DNA from: CAVVEC01 sp963770485
GTDB lineage: Bacteria > Acidobacteriota > Terriglobia > Terriglobales > Acidobacteriaceae
Length of the DNA: 64,000 bases
NCBI GenBank assembly: GCA_963770485.1
Contig: CAVYPX010000018.1
Coordinates: 23,556-87,555 of the forward strand
Direction: 5' to 3'
Made by a program: the position numbers and the translations under genes. The notes under the pieces were generated by a model, which saw only the letters and a program-made list of their open reading frames with translations, searched no databases and had not been told where the DNA came from. This document shows, piece after piece, positions 52,755 to 62,129 of the stretch. Positions within the stretch are counted from its first letter, which is position 1; every line of letters starts with the position of its first letter.

Positions 52755-54151
52755 GCGGCTTTCGGAGTAGCTGTTAACTTGCTACGCATAAGGAACATCA
52801 GCACCACGAACGACGCAACCTCTGTCGCATTGCTGGCCCAGACTGCTCCCTTGAGCCCGAAAAAGCGGGTCGCGGGAATACCCACGATCACCGAGATGAG
52901 CGTCGTCGCGAAATAAGCCACAAAAATCGAAGCTGGTGATTCAATGGCCCGCAGGGCGATGGCCGGACCATAGCCGGCGCTCCAAAAGATCGATCCTAGA
53001 GCAAGCACCGGAAGCAAGTAAGTTACGTTCGTGTATTTTCCAGCGTACAGCAGACGGAAGACGGGTGCGCGGAACTCTACGATCAAAGCCCAGTAAATCA
53101 CCGCGCCGACGACTGAGAGGATCATCAGATTACGCGTAAGCGCGATCAGCCCGCTGCGTCCCTGCTCTGCTTGTACGCGGGCCGCATAGGGAAGAAATAA
53201 CAGCGAAAGCGCACTCAAGGTCTGATCCAGCGGGGAAAAGAAATTCATCAGCGCTCTGAGCTCTCCCGACTGAGCGATGCCCGAGAATGTGCTAAGCAGA
53301 GGATAGAAGATGTAGGTCGGGGTCCAGGAGGCGACACAACTGGCTAGCGCCCACCGTCCGTAGCGCCAGTGCCGCTGCCAGCTTTCCCTCAGCGCGGGCG
53401 CCGGGTCTCCCGCCGGCAACTCTGAGCTGAGACGGATCAGCAGCAATACATCTGCCACCAGTGCGGCTATGCCCATCAACACAAAAACTTTGAAGGGTGA
53501 AAGCAGGCTGTGCCGATAGGCCAGGAACAGGCCGCCCAGCAGCAAAACGCAATACAGAACCGATCCCGTTGCCGCCCGGCCCGGAGACATCTCCAGGTAG
53601 AACGCGCGCCGGGCATACCAAAGCAGCAAGAGACAGGGCGAAGCCAAGGCAACCCCAAGCAGCGCTCCGGACAGTCCGCCTGCCCATCCCAGCGCCTGCG
53701 CCACCGCGGCCGAGCTACCGACCAAAACAAAGACTACGAAGCTGATGATCAGATGAACCCACAGCATGGAACCGCAATATCCGCGCAGGCAGCGCCGGTA
53801 TGCGGCCCCGCCAAAGACCGCCATCGGTTCCAGCACCAGGGCGCCGTAAGTCAGTTGCAGCAAAACATAAATTCCGAAAGCGACCGCATAGGCGCCGTAG
53901 AACTCCGGCGTCAACCAGCGTGCCAGCAGAATGCTGATCACGAAATTGGAGCCGGAAATCAGCCCCTGGTCAAGAAGGGCGAGTCCACCTTTGTGCGCCC
54001 AGCTGGTAAGCTTGCCGAGAAGCTCGCGATCAAACGCCAGGAACCGGGCTAGCACACTCTGACGTGGCAGGTCAGTCGTAGCCGAAGCCAAGAGAATCTC
54101 AGGAGGCTCGGCGACCGTCTCAACCGGTTCTTGAGTGTTGGAATTCAGCAA
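52751..54151 (-). CDS. Wzx-like oligosaccharide flippase
   Basis: The 466-residue protein has about twelve helices. The N-terminal part (SWAHKGGLALLDQGLISGSNFVISILLARWLTPEFYGAYAVAFGIYVLL) is typical of Wzx/MATE-like polysaccharide transporters, in which LLARWL.P..YG.YA is a recurrent pattern. It would move lipid-linked repeat units across the inner membrane. It starts with TTG 54151, 31 bp after the NRPS stop, and overlaps the polymerase gene. Confidence 0.87.
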   Translation of the reverse strand: MLNSNTQEPVETVAEPPEILLASATTDLPRQSVLARFLAFDRELLGKLTSWAHKGGLALLDQGLISGSNFVISILLARWLTPEFYGAYAVAFGIYVLLQLTYGALVLEPMAVFGGAAYRRCLRGYCGSMLWVHLIISFVVFVLVGSSAAVAQALGWAGGLSGALLGVALASPCLLLLWYARRAFYLEMSPGRAATGSVLYCVLLLGGLFLAYRHSLLSPFKVFVLMGIAALVADVLLLIRLSSELPAGDPAPALRESWQRHWRYGRWALASCVASWTPTYIFYPLLSTFSGIAQSGELRALMNFFSPLDQTLSALSLLFLPYAARVQAEQGRSGLIALTRNLMILSVVGAVIYWALIVEFRAPVFRLLYAGKYTNVTYLLPVLALGSIFWSAGYGPAIALRAIESPASIFVAYFATTLISVIVGIPATRFFGLKGAVWASNATEVASFVVLMFLMRSKLTATPKAA

Positions 54152-54182
54152 GCGTTCTTCTCTTTACTTTACTTTCTATTTT

Positions 54183-57100
54183 CTACGCCGTGGGCTGAAG
54201 ATTCACGGAAGTTGCGGATGGGCCCATGTGGGCTTGGGATCGGTCGTGAAATCCGGCGGACGCAGCGGCGCTCATGCTGCGATGGTTCTTGTCGATACAC
54301 GCCTTGAGTTTCGCCGCCAGTTGATCGACTTGTGGCGGAACCAGAATGCCCTTGTGATTGCCGGTAATTTTCTGTACATCCACGGCTTCACCGGCAAGGC
54401 CGTCCCAAATGGAATAAAGATCTTCAAAGCTGCGCAGGGACATCTCACTGGCTCGGAACAACGTGATTTTTCCGCCGTACGGCCGCAGGACATAGCGATC
54501 GGCCGCCGCCTGATTCGTGCGCAGAACATTCTTCAGAAGGCGAGACGTAAGCAGGCTCTTGATTCTGCGTTCCACCGTCTCGGTCGCAATCGAGGGCAAA
54601 TCGCGGAAGAGAGTTTGAGCTGACGGATGCAGCAGCAGACGGAGAACAGTGCTCGAGATCGAGCTCAAATTCCCGGCATAAGTATCGAGCAAGGCCAGCA
54701 GTCCGACGGGCTCGCCGTTGGCCCGGAGTTGCTGCGCCATCTCGTAGGCAACAATACCGCCGAGAGAATATCCGCCGAAGAAATATGGGCCTTTGGGCTG
54801 GATCGTCTTGATCTCAGCGATGTAATGGGCTGCCATTTCTTCGATTCGAGTGAAACACGGACTCTTCCCGTCCAGACCTTGCGCCTGAAATCCGTAGAAC
54901 GGGTAATCCGGGCCCATCAGCCCACCCAATTCGCGAAAGTTCAGCACATTGCCGCCGACTCCGTGAACACAGAAGAAAGGCGGATGGGAACCAGCCGGCT
55001 GAATGGCCACCAGTGAAGACCAATGCCGTGACCAGCCATCCTGGCGCAGGACTGTGGCCAACTGCTCGATCGTCGGAGCCTGGAAAAGCATTGCCAGGGG
55101 CAGAGTTTTGCCGAGTGCCTGACCCGTACGGTGCATGAGTCTGGCCGCCAGCAGCGAATGTCCGCCCAGCTCAAAAAAATTGTCTCTGATACCAATTGGC
55201 TTCTTGCCTAGAAGATCTTCCCAGATCCTGACCAGCTTCAACTGAAGAACGTCAGCGGCAACCGCGGTCTCTTGAGCCTTGAATTCAACTTCTGGCGCCG
55301 GCAGCCCGCGGCGATCGATTTTTCCATTGGGCGTCAAGGGCATCGCGTCCAGGAAAACGAACGCCGACGGCACCATGTAGTCCGGCAGATGTTGCTGCAG
55401 GCTCCGCCGCAGTTCAGCCGCGCTCGGTTTCGCACCCTGCTCGGCCACAAGATACGCCACCAGACGCTTCTCACCGGGAATATCTTCCCGCGCAATGACC
55501 GCGAGTTCGCGAAGACCTGGACGTTTGGCGAGCGCGGCTTCGATCTCTCCCAGTTCCACACGGAAGCCGCGAATTTTGACCTGATCATCCCGGCGGCCGA
55601 GAAATTCAATTTCCCCGGAAGGCAGATAGCGGGCCAGATCGCCGCTCTTGTATAGGCGAGCTCCAGGCTCAGTGGAGAAAAGATCGGGAATGAACTTTTC
55701 CGCCGTCAACTCGGGGCGGTTGAAATAGCCTTGGGCCACACACACGCCGCCAATGTGCAGTTCTCCGGGAACTCCGATCGGGACCGGGTTCAGATGCTGG
55801 TCCAGCAGGTAGACCCGGCAGTTCGCCAAGGGACGTCCGATAGGAAGGTTTTCAGGAACAGGAGTGCCCGGAGCCAATTTCGGCTCGTAGGCCGTGACGG
55901 AAACGCTGGCCTCCGTGGGACCATATGCGTTGATCCAGCGCACCCGATTCCCCACCGAACGCAGCCACGCAGCGTAGGCAGTCGACGAAGCCTTCTCTCC
56001 GCCCACCACGACCAGCCGCAAATCTTGCGGGATGGGTCTCTTTAATTCCGGAAGGTGATGCACCCACTCATGCCAGTAAGCCGTCGGCAAATCCAGGATG
56101 GTAATGCGCTGCCGTCCAATCCACTCCAGGAAATCCGGAACGGCCAGCGGCATCTCCGACCTGAGCACCAGGGTTGCCCCGCTGATCCAGGTGGCGAAGA
56201 GTTCCTCCACGGCAATATCAAAGCTGATCGAACAAAACTGCAGCATCCGGTCATCCGGGCCCAAGCCATACATCCGGGCCATATTGATGTTGTAGTTCAC
56301 CAGCCCCGCATGTGTGAGCAGCACACCACGCGGCTTACCAGTGGAACCGGAGGTGTAGATGACATAAGCAATGTCGCGCGGCGTAACGCCGCTGTTTGGA
56401 TTGGTGCGCGGCTGCTGGGAAAGAACCGTTGACTGCTCTGCCAGGAAAAGCACTTCGCAGGCGGATGGAACCGCCTCGGGCAACATGTTCTTCGCTGTAA
56501 TCACGACCCGCGCCCGCACGTCTTCCAGCATGTACGCGAGACGCTCCGAAGGATAGTTGGGGTCGAGCAGCACACACGCCCCACCTGCCTTTAATACGGC
56601 CAACACGGCTACGGCAAAATCGAGCGACGGATCGAGGCAGATTCCTACCCGCAGGTTGGGGCCAACGCCGCGATTCCGCAGATAGTTCGCTAACTGATTT
56701 GCCCGGGAGTTCAAGTCCCCGTAAGACAGCTGATTTCTTCCGCACACCACCGCAAGCGCCTTGGGTGTGGCTTCGGCCTGCGCTTCGACCAGCTCATGCA
56801 AACATTTGTCGCGGGGATACTCGCAGTCAGTCTTGTTCCATTCGACGAGAATATGCCGCTGTTCCTCCGCGGTGAGGATGGGCAATCTCGATACCTGCTG
56901 GTCGGGGTCTGCAGCGATGCCCTGAAGCAAAGTTTGCAGATTTCTCAAGGTGCGATCGATGCTTGAGGCGTCGAATATCTCTGGGTTGTAACGAAGACTC
57001 AGGTGAAGATCCTGCCCGCGTTCCTGGATACCCAGGTGCAGGTCAACCGGCACGTGAGCAAACGCGGTTTGCGCAGAGCTTGGTTCAACGCTCAGTTCCG

Positions 57101-57713
57101 CGTTTGGTTCCGCAATCGATGCCTGGCAGGAGAACGCGACCTGGAAATCTACCTCTGAGGTGCCGGGCTCTGATACCGGGTGTTCAGCGGAAGGTCGAAG
57201 CGAAACATCCGTCTCTGACAGGGCTTTCAGCACGCGCGCCCGGACATCGGTGAGCAGCGTCCGAAACGTCGGATCGCCGGAGAGATCCGTGCGCAACATG
57301 AACTCACGTTGAACTCGGCCCGAGCCGTTGGTAACGGCCGCATCCGGGCTGGGAAGAGAACAACCCATCACGATGTCTTCTTGCGAGGTGCAACGAGAGA
57401 GTAGAACGTGGAAGGCGCTCAAGACCACCGCCGAAAGCGGCATCTCCTCTCTCAAGCCCAACTGGCGGAGCGAGTCGATCACGCCGCTGGCTACGCGCAA
57501 AGAGCGCCATGCCGAGCCAGACACCAACACCCCTGGCCTTGGCTTGTCCGTATGCAGATTTAACATTGGAGCGCTTGAAGATTGGCGTTTCCGCGACTCC
57601 GCGGTCCGCCGAGGCGCGAGAGGCTCAACCGCCTCCGGTTCACTGCGCCCGTGGGTAAGGTTTGGGGCTGCCGGTTCTGACGGTGAAGAGCTGCCTGTGA
57701 ACCTATGGTTCAT
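54183..57713 (-). CDS. single-module NRPS (partial C-A-PCP-TE) inside the polysaccharide operon
   Basis: The 1176-residue protein starts with a disordered Ser/Pro/Arg-rich 75 residues. Residues about 80-290 match only the C-terminal half of a condensation domain (LLSRCTSQEDIVMGCSLP, LRTDLSGDPTFRTLL); the HHxxxDG half is absent. Adenylation spans about 300-800 (YTSGSTGKPRGV, NAYGPTE, YKSGDLARY, NGKIDRR). The carrier serine is S853 in DNFFELGGHSLL, and the thioesterase serine S983 in GGYSLGG. By eye the ten-residue specificity code is D-I-E-D-V-G-A-V-S-K; its two extra acidic residues hint at a basic amino acid. It probably loads one amino acid and hands it to a glycan or other acceptor. Confidence 0.92.
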   Translation of the reverse strand: MNHRFTGSSSPSEPAAPNLTHGRSEPEAVEPLAPRRTAESRKRQSSSAPMLNLHTDKPRPGVLVSGSAWRSLRVASGVIDSLRQLGLREEMPLSAVVLSAFHVLLSRCTSQEDIVMGCSLPSPDAAVTNGSGRVQREFMLRTDLSGDPTFRTLLTDVRARVLKALSETDVSLRPSAEHPVSEPGTSEVDFQVAFSCQASIAEPNAELSVEPSSAQTAFAHVPVDLHLGIQERGQDLHLSLRYNPEIFDASSIDRTLRNLQTLLQGIAADPDQQVSRLPILTAEEQRHILVEWNKTDCEYPRDKCLHELVEAQAEATPKALAVVCGRNQLSYGDLNSRANQLANYLRNRGVGPNLRVGICLDPSLDFAVAVLAVLKAGGACVLLDPNYPSERLAYMLEDVRARVVITAKNMLPEAVPSACEVLFLAEQSTVLSQQPRTNPNSGVTPRDIAYVIYTSGSTGKPRGVLLTHAGLVNYNINMARMYGLGPDDRMLQFCSISFDIAVEELFATWISGATLVLRSEMPLAVPDFLEWIGRQRITILDLPTAYWHEWVHHLPELKRPIPQDLRLVVVGGEKASSTAYAAWLRSVGNRVRWINAYGPTEASVSVTAYEPKLAPGTPVPENLPIGRPLANCRVYLLDQHLNPVPIGVPGELHIGGVCVAQGYFNRPELTAEKFIPDLFSTEPGARLYKSGDLARYLPSGEIEFLGRRDDQVKIRGFRVELGEIEAALAKRPGLRELAVIAREDIPGEKRLVAYLVAEQGAKPSAAELRRSLQQHLPDYMVPSAFVFLDAMPLTPNGKIDRRGLPAPEVEFKAQETAVAADVLQLKLVRIWEDLLGKKPIGIRDNFFELGGHSLLAARLMHRTGQALGKTLPLAMLFQAPTIEQLATVLRQDGWSRHWSSLVAIQPAGSHPPFFCVHGVGGNVLNFRELGGLMGPDYPFYGFQAQGLDGKSPCFTRIEEMAAHYIAEIKTIQPKGPYFFGGYSLGGIVAYEMAQQLRANGEPVGLLALLDTYAGNLSSISSTVLRLLLHPSAQTLFRDLPSIATETVERRIKSLLTSRLLKNVLRTNQAAADRYVLRPYGGKITLFRASEMSLRSFEDLYSIWDGLAGEAVDVQKITGNHKGILVPPQVDQLAAKLKACIDKNHRSMSAAASAGFHDRSQAHMGPSATSVNLQPTA

Positions 57714-57785
57714 TGGGTCGAGACATTCATGGCGGGGCTAGGGCCTTTGAGACACGAAAAAGCGCGGCTGCAGCGAAGCCTCGAA

Positions 57786-59234
57786 TCAGGCCGCGCCGGA
57801 TCCGCGGAGGACTGCAGGGATGGTCCGGGCGAGAATCTGGAGGTCAAGCCACAAGGACCAGTTGCGCACGTATTGCAGGTCCAGTTCCATCCACTGGTGA
57901 AAAGGGAGTGAACTGCGGCCGTTGACCTGCCATAAGCACGTAATTCCGGGCCGCACGCTAAAGCGGCACCGCTGCCAATCCTCACCGGTTTCAGTGAGTA
58001 ACTCGTAGTCGCGCAACTGCAGTGGGCGTGGGCCCACCAGGCTCATGTCGCCGGCAAGAACATTAAAGAGCTGGGGTAATTCGTCAATGCTGGTCTTGCG
58101 CAGAAATTTTCCGACGGTCGTGAGCCGGGGGTCGTTCTTGATCTTGAATACCGGCCCGGAGACTTCATTCAGGTGTTCGATTTCCTGCAGCTTCTGTTCT
58201 GCGTCTACGACCATGGTGCGGAACTTATAGATGTTGAAAACCCGCTTGTTCAGGCCGATGCGTTTTTGCACGAAGAACACGGGGCCCGGGGATGTCAGCT
58301 TGATCAGGATCACTGCCACCAGCAGCACCGGCGCGATGGCGATGAGCAGCAGCAACGACAGGGTCAGGTCGATCGTGCGCTTGATCAAGGTAGGCCAGCC
58401 TTCCACCATTCCCGCGGAATGCGTAATCATGGCCGCGCCGTCGAAATCGTCCGCCATTGGCCGCGCATTTTTCAGGTTAAACAAATCCGACAGGATTCGG
58501 ATGAGAATGCCCTGCTGCTCACACATGGCCGCCACGTCAGACGCCAGATCGTGAAAGGAACGCATGGGCACTGCGATTACCACTTCATCCACCACGCTGC
58601 GCCGCACAAAATCCCGCAGGTCTTCCAGGCTGCATACCAGCGACCAGCCGTGGCTGCGCAGTTCCTCGACTCCCGCCCATTCTTCATCCGCGAAGCCGAG
58701 AATCCGATACCCCAGTTCCGGTTTCGACTGAATCATACGGGCGAACTCAATCGCCCGTTTGTTGGAACCGATGATCAGCATATTGCGCGAGTCGCGCCCG
58801 TGCGAACGGAGTCTTCGCTGCCAGGTCCGCAGGGCAACCCTGGTAGTCACCGCGACGCATGTGCTCACCACCCAGAAGATGGCTACGAAGCCTCGTGTCA
58901 CCATCTGGAAGCTGAGCAGGACCGAGCCCAGAAGAAGCAGCAGAGATCCCAGAGAGGTCGCTTTGACTACGTCGACTGCCTCGGCTCTGCGCCGGGTCAA
59001 GCGCTTGGAGTCATACAAGCCAAGCATGGAGAAGATGAAGTGCCACAAACCAAGCAGAATAAGAAAGACAATAAAATTCTCGAGTTTGACTTTGATCTCG
59101 AGAAACTGGGCAAACGAAACCGGTCCGACCCTGGCCAGAACTGGCAGAGTGGCCGCTCCAAATGAAGCCACCATCAGCACCAGGTCAAACAGCTTCATGG
59201 TGCCGGTCATCATTCGTCGTCGGATGGGACGCAT
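57786..59234 (-). CDS. polyprenyl glycosylphosphotransferase (initiating sugar transferase)
   Basis: The 482-residue WcaJ/WbaP-type protein transfers the first sugar phosphate to undecaprenyl phosphate. Four to five N-terminal helices are followed by a nucleotide-binding-like domain (NMLIIGSNKRAIEFARMI). The catalytic C-terminal domain has a membrane hairpin (KRTIDLTLSLLLLIAIAP), then KFRTMVVDAE, FLRKTSIDELPQLFNVLAGDMSLVGPRPL and RPGITCLWQVNGRSS. GGGGAG lies seven bases before the ATG. It is upstream of the NRPS gene by 72 bp. Confidence 0.94.
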   Translation of the reverse strand: MRPIRRRMMTGTMKLFDLVLMVASFGAATLPVLARVGPVSFAQFLEIKVKLENFIVFLILLGLWHFIFSMLGLYDSKRLTRRRAEAVDVVKATSLGSLLLLLGSVLLSFQMVTRGFVAIFWVVSTCVAVTTRVALRTWQRRLRSHGRDSRNMLIIGSNKRAIEFARMIQSKPELGYRILGFADEEWAGVEELRSHGWSLVCSLEDLRDFVRRSVVDEVVIAVPMRSFHDLASDVAAMCEQQGILIRILSDLFNLKNARPMADDFDGAAMITHSAGMVEGWPTLIKRTIDLTLSLLLLIAIAPVLLVAVILIKLTSPGPVFFVQKRIGLNKRVFNIYKFRTMVVDAEQKLQEIEHLNEVSGPVFKIKNDPRLTTVGKFLRKTSIDELPQLFNVLAGDMSLVGPRPLQLRDYELLTETGEDWQRCRFSVRPGITCLWQVNGRSSLPFHQWMELDLQYVRNWSLWLDLQILARTIPAVLRGSGAA

Positions 59235-59349
59235 TCTTGACTCCCCTGGGGAAAAGTTACGACCGTGATCCTAGTCCGTTGATGTTGTACGGAAATGAGA
59301 GATTATTTCCGTGTCTCGTTGCAGTGCGATGGAATTGCGGTCTTGCGGA

Positions 59350-60102
59350 TCAGAGATGCTTGTAAATTGCTTCGGGAATGGGAAATGTCCTCCGGTTTAA
59401 CACCACACCGCGAATGGGAACATTGGCCGTGCGAAATTCGTGCATCGCTTTGCTGGCGGTATCACGGCGCGAGGAGTTGGCCTTCAGTACCAACACCACC
59501 CCGTCCGACAGACCGCCCAGAACGATTCCGTCGGTTCCCGAGTCCAGCGGCGCCGCATCCACGATGACGTATTCGAACTCGGCTCGTAATTCCTGCAGAC
59601 GCATCCGCATGCGATCGGACCCCAGCCAAGCTTGCGCGTTTTCCACCGGCGAGCCGCAACTCAACAACCAGAAGTTCGGCCGTGATAACGGCCGGAGATA
59701 CCGGCGGATCCCATCACTCTGGCTCAGTGCTTCGGTAAGTCCGTAGTGATTTTCAAGCCCAAATTGCCGGTCCAGACTTGGGCTGCGAAAGTTGCAGTCC
59801 AGCAGACAGACCGAACCACTGACCTGAGTCGCCAGGAGTTCGCCCGCGCGTGCGCACAGCCAGCTGCAACCATTGCCCGCTTCGGTTCCGGTGAAAACGA
59901 CAACTCGCGGGGCCTCGGCGCCCGGAATCTGAAACAGGCGATGCACCAGTTTCGATATTTCGCCCCGGGCGATCTCCGCCACCTCCAGAAGGGGCGCGCC
60001 CACCACCGTGCTATCCGGCATTGGGCTCGGTCTCCGCTCCTCGTGCGGCGAGATCTCGTGCAGTTTGTCGGCCTGCTGTAACAACTCAAAATTCTTGCTC
60101 AT
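59350..60102 (-). CDS. BY-kinase-like ATPase with degenerate P-loop
   Basis: The 250-residue protein has the fold of the cytoplasmic domain of bacterial tyrosine kinases of polysaccharide export (CpsD/Wzc). Walker A' is VCLLDCNFRSPSLDRQFG (D102), and Walker B is YVIVDAAPL (D182). The Walker A stretch, TGTEAGNGCSW at 71-81, has Cys79 where the invariant Lys should be. There is no C-terminal tyrosine cluster. It is therefore probably a non-catalytic partner of the chain-length protein, or uses another lysine. ATG 60102 has GGGAG six bases upstream. Confidence 0.82.
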   Translation of the reverse strand: MSKNFELLQQADKLHEISPHEERRPSPMPDSTVVGAPLLEVAEIARGEISKLVHRLFQIPGAEAPRVVVFTGTEAGNGCSWLCARAGELLATQVSGSVCLLDCNFRSPSLDRQFGLENHYGLTEALSQSDGIRRYLRPLSRPNFWLLSCGSPVENAQAWLGSDRMRMRLQELRAEFEYVIVDAAPLDSGTDGIVLGGLSDGVVLVLKANSSRRDTASKAMHEFRTANVPIRGVVLNRRTFPIPEAIYKHL

Positions 60103-60186
60103 GAACAACTCCCTGAGTCACCGTTTCCAAAGTGCGTGATTCTGAACCTCATGTTCAACCCTGATTCCTGGCCCTGCATGTCCCGT

Positions 60187-60468
60187 TTACTGCGATCGTG
60201 TGATGCTGTGGTTGCGAATCTTGTAGAGCAAGCCGCGGTAACTGATTTGAAGCAGGCGGGCAGCCTGTTTCCGATTCCACCCGGTGTGCTCCAGGGCGTG
60301 CCGAATTGCCTGGACTTCAGCCTTGGCCATCAAGTCACGCAAAGTCAGGCCAAAGCCGTCCCAAACATTCCCGGATTTGGAGCCCTCCGCCGAGTTCGCC
60401 ACCACCTCTGGCTGAGGTCGCGAATCGGTGACTTCATCTACCGCCATATCTTCTCGCTGATCGGTCAC
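60187..60468 (-). CDS. stand-alone Fis-type helix-turn-helix protein
   Basis: The 93-residue protein has a polar N-terminal half. Residues about 43-90 form a Fis-type HTH: LRDLMAKAEVQAIRHALEHTGWNRKQAARLLQISYRGLLYKIRNH. This is the DNA-binding end of NtrC-type activators without receiver or AAA+ domains. It starts with GTG, with AGGT six bases before. It is encoded in the polysaccharide operon between the chain-length gene and the BY-kinase-like gene, so it may act as a local regulator. Confidence 0.83.
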   Translation of the reverse strand: MTDQREDMAVDEVTDSRPQPEVVANSAEGSKSGNVWDGFGLTLRDLMAKAEVQAIRHALEHTGWNRKQAARLLQISYRGLLYKIRNHSITRSQ

Positions 60469-60519
60469 ATTAAACCTGGCCGGGCTGAGCCATTATTGCC
60501 CCGGTGGTGAATAAGACTT

Positions 60520-62067
60520 CTATTCCGGCTCCGGTGTCTGAAAAGGCGCATTGGGGGTGTTCCGGCCGTACAACTGGTAGCTGACGCCGCCGCCCTGGTC
60601 AGGAACCGCCGCCAGGACAGGCCGATTCAGGAAGGCTTCCACTTCGGCGGGCGTGTGGAAAGAGGGATCAAAGTACTCCAGCGTGAAGACCGCTCCTGCA
60701 CTCACTGTCGCGGCCAGGAACACGCCGATCAGACCATACATCAACAGGGATTCGCGGGGCAGGCTGGGGACGCTAGGCCTCTCGGCGACGGCGACGTTAA
60801 GAATGCGCTGTGCGTCGAGAGCGTCTGTGATCCGCGCCTCCTCGCGCTTACGCAGATACAGCAGGTAATTCTCTTCGGCGGATTTCGCGGTGCGAATCAG
60901 GTCTCCCTGTTCCACGCCTTGTTGATCCAGTTTTTCGGCACTCGCCAGAGTCTGGCGGACCAGCTTTTCGGTCTCAGTTGCTTTGGCCTCATAGCCGCGC
61001 AACTCCGCCTTGGTTTTTACCAGCTCAGAGTTGATCCAAGCCGAGGCCGGGTTCTGGTCAGTGGTGACATCGTTGAGAGGCTTTTCCCCGGCAATGGCGG
61101 CGCGGGTATTGGCGATTTCGCGATCCAGTTCCTGCAGCGGCGGATAATCAGGCTGATATTTCGAGGCCAGATCGCTACGCTTCAGTTCCAGGCCAAGAAG
61201 AGTGGACTTCATCTGCTGCAGCACTGGGGCATCGTCCTGCTGCCGCATCTGTGTGGTGAGTCGCGTAGGCGTCGTCTTGGACAACTGCTCCATCGCATCA
61301 ATCTTTTTCTTGGACTCAGCCATCGACGCTTCGATCTGCCCCAGACTGGCATTGAAATCGTTTACCTTCTGTAAGGTGATGTCGCGTGACAGGCTCGGAT
61401 TGGCAGTGCCGGCTTCCTGCGGAAAGGCCTTGAGACGCCCCTCCGCGGTGTCCAGTTCGGCTTTTGCGCGCTGCACTTGTTGGTCGAAGAACTGAAATTG
61501 ACCCGGCGTGCGCTGCACTTCTTCATGTTTCTGAAGGTAAACATCGTCGAGCACGCTCAGAACCTGCGCTGCCATCTTGGGGTTGCTGGAGCTGTAGGTG
61601 ATCCGGATGACGTTGGTCTTGGGCAGGGAGTCTACTCCCAAAGCAGAGCGGAGGTTGCTGACTGCCTTGCCGATGCGCCGCTCGGGGTCATGGGAACCGA
61701 ACGCACGGCCCAGCCACGAGTGCGGCTGATCGAGCCCGCACTGCAACACCACTTTGCGAAGGACATCCTCGCCGGTGATGAGTTCAACCTCCGAGTTGAT
61801 CTCCTCCTCCGTCACCGTGCCGCTCACCACCATCTGGCTGTTCTGTTCCGGCGTGACCACGGGATCGACGCGCTGGCGGCGCACCAGGATCTCCGTTTGT
61901 GCCCGATACGTGGGCCACACCACGGCTGCAACCAGGGAGCCCAGCAGAACTCCAAAGAAGCACCACATTAACGTTCGGCTGCGGCGGAACGCCATGGCGG
62001 CAAAATCGCGCACCGTGAACGAAACAATCCGGTTGGGGTTTTGAACAACTATTTCCTGTCCTTCCAT
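60520..62067 (-). CDS. Wzz/GumC-type polysaccharide co-polymerase
   Basis: The 515-residue inner membrane protein has two transmembrane helices (about 33-52 and 430-455) and a long periplasmic coiled-coil. The Wzz motif is at the N-terminus (WPTYRAQTEILVRRQRVDP), and the second helix is preceded by ERPSVPSLPRE with the Pro-rich signature. It regulates chain length and links the inner membrane machinery to the export protein. The kinase domain, fused in Wzc, is separate here (59350-60102). AGGAGA precedes the ATG. Confidence 0.92.
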   Translation of the reverse strand: MEGQEIVVQNPNRIVSFTVRDFAAMAFRRSRTLMWCFFGVLLGSLVAAVVWPTYRAQTEILVRRQRVDPVVTPEQNSQMVVSGTVTEEEINSEVELITGEDVLRKVVLQCGLDQPHSWLGRAFGSHDPERRIGKAVSNLRSALGVDSLPKTNVIRITYSSSNPKMAAQVLSVLDDVYLQKHEEVQRTPGQFQFFDQQVQRAKAELDTAEGRLKAFPQEAGTANPSLSRDITLQKVNDFNASLGQIEASMAESKKKIDAMEQLSKTTPTRLTTQMRQQDDAPVLQQMKSTLLGLELKRSDLASKYQPDYPPLQELDREIANTRAAIAGEKPLNDVTTDQNPASAWINSELVKTKAELRGYEAKATETEKLVRQTLASAEKLDQQGVEQGDLIRTAKSAEENYLLYLRKREEARITDALDAQRILNVAVAERPSVPSLPRESLLMYGLIGVFLAATVSAGAVFTLEYFDPSFHTPAEVEAFLNRPVLAAVPDQGGGVSYQLYGRNTPNAPFQTPEPE

Positions 62068-62129
62068 GTCTAATCTCCTTGGTATTTCCCGCGGGGAGCC
62101 GGGAGGTGCTTCATGCTAAAAAATTTCCC

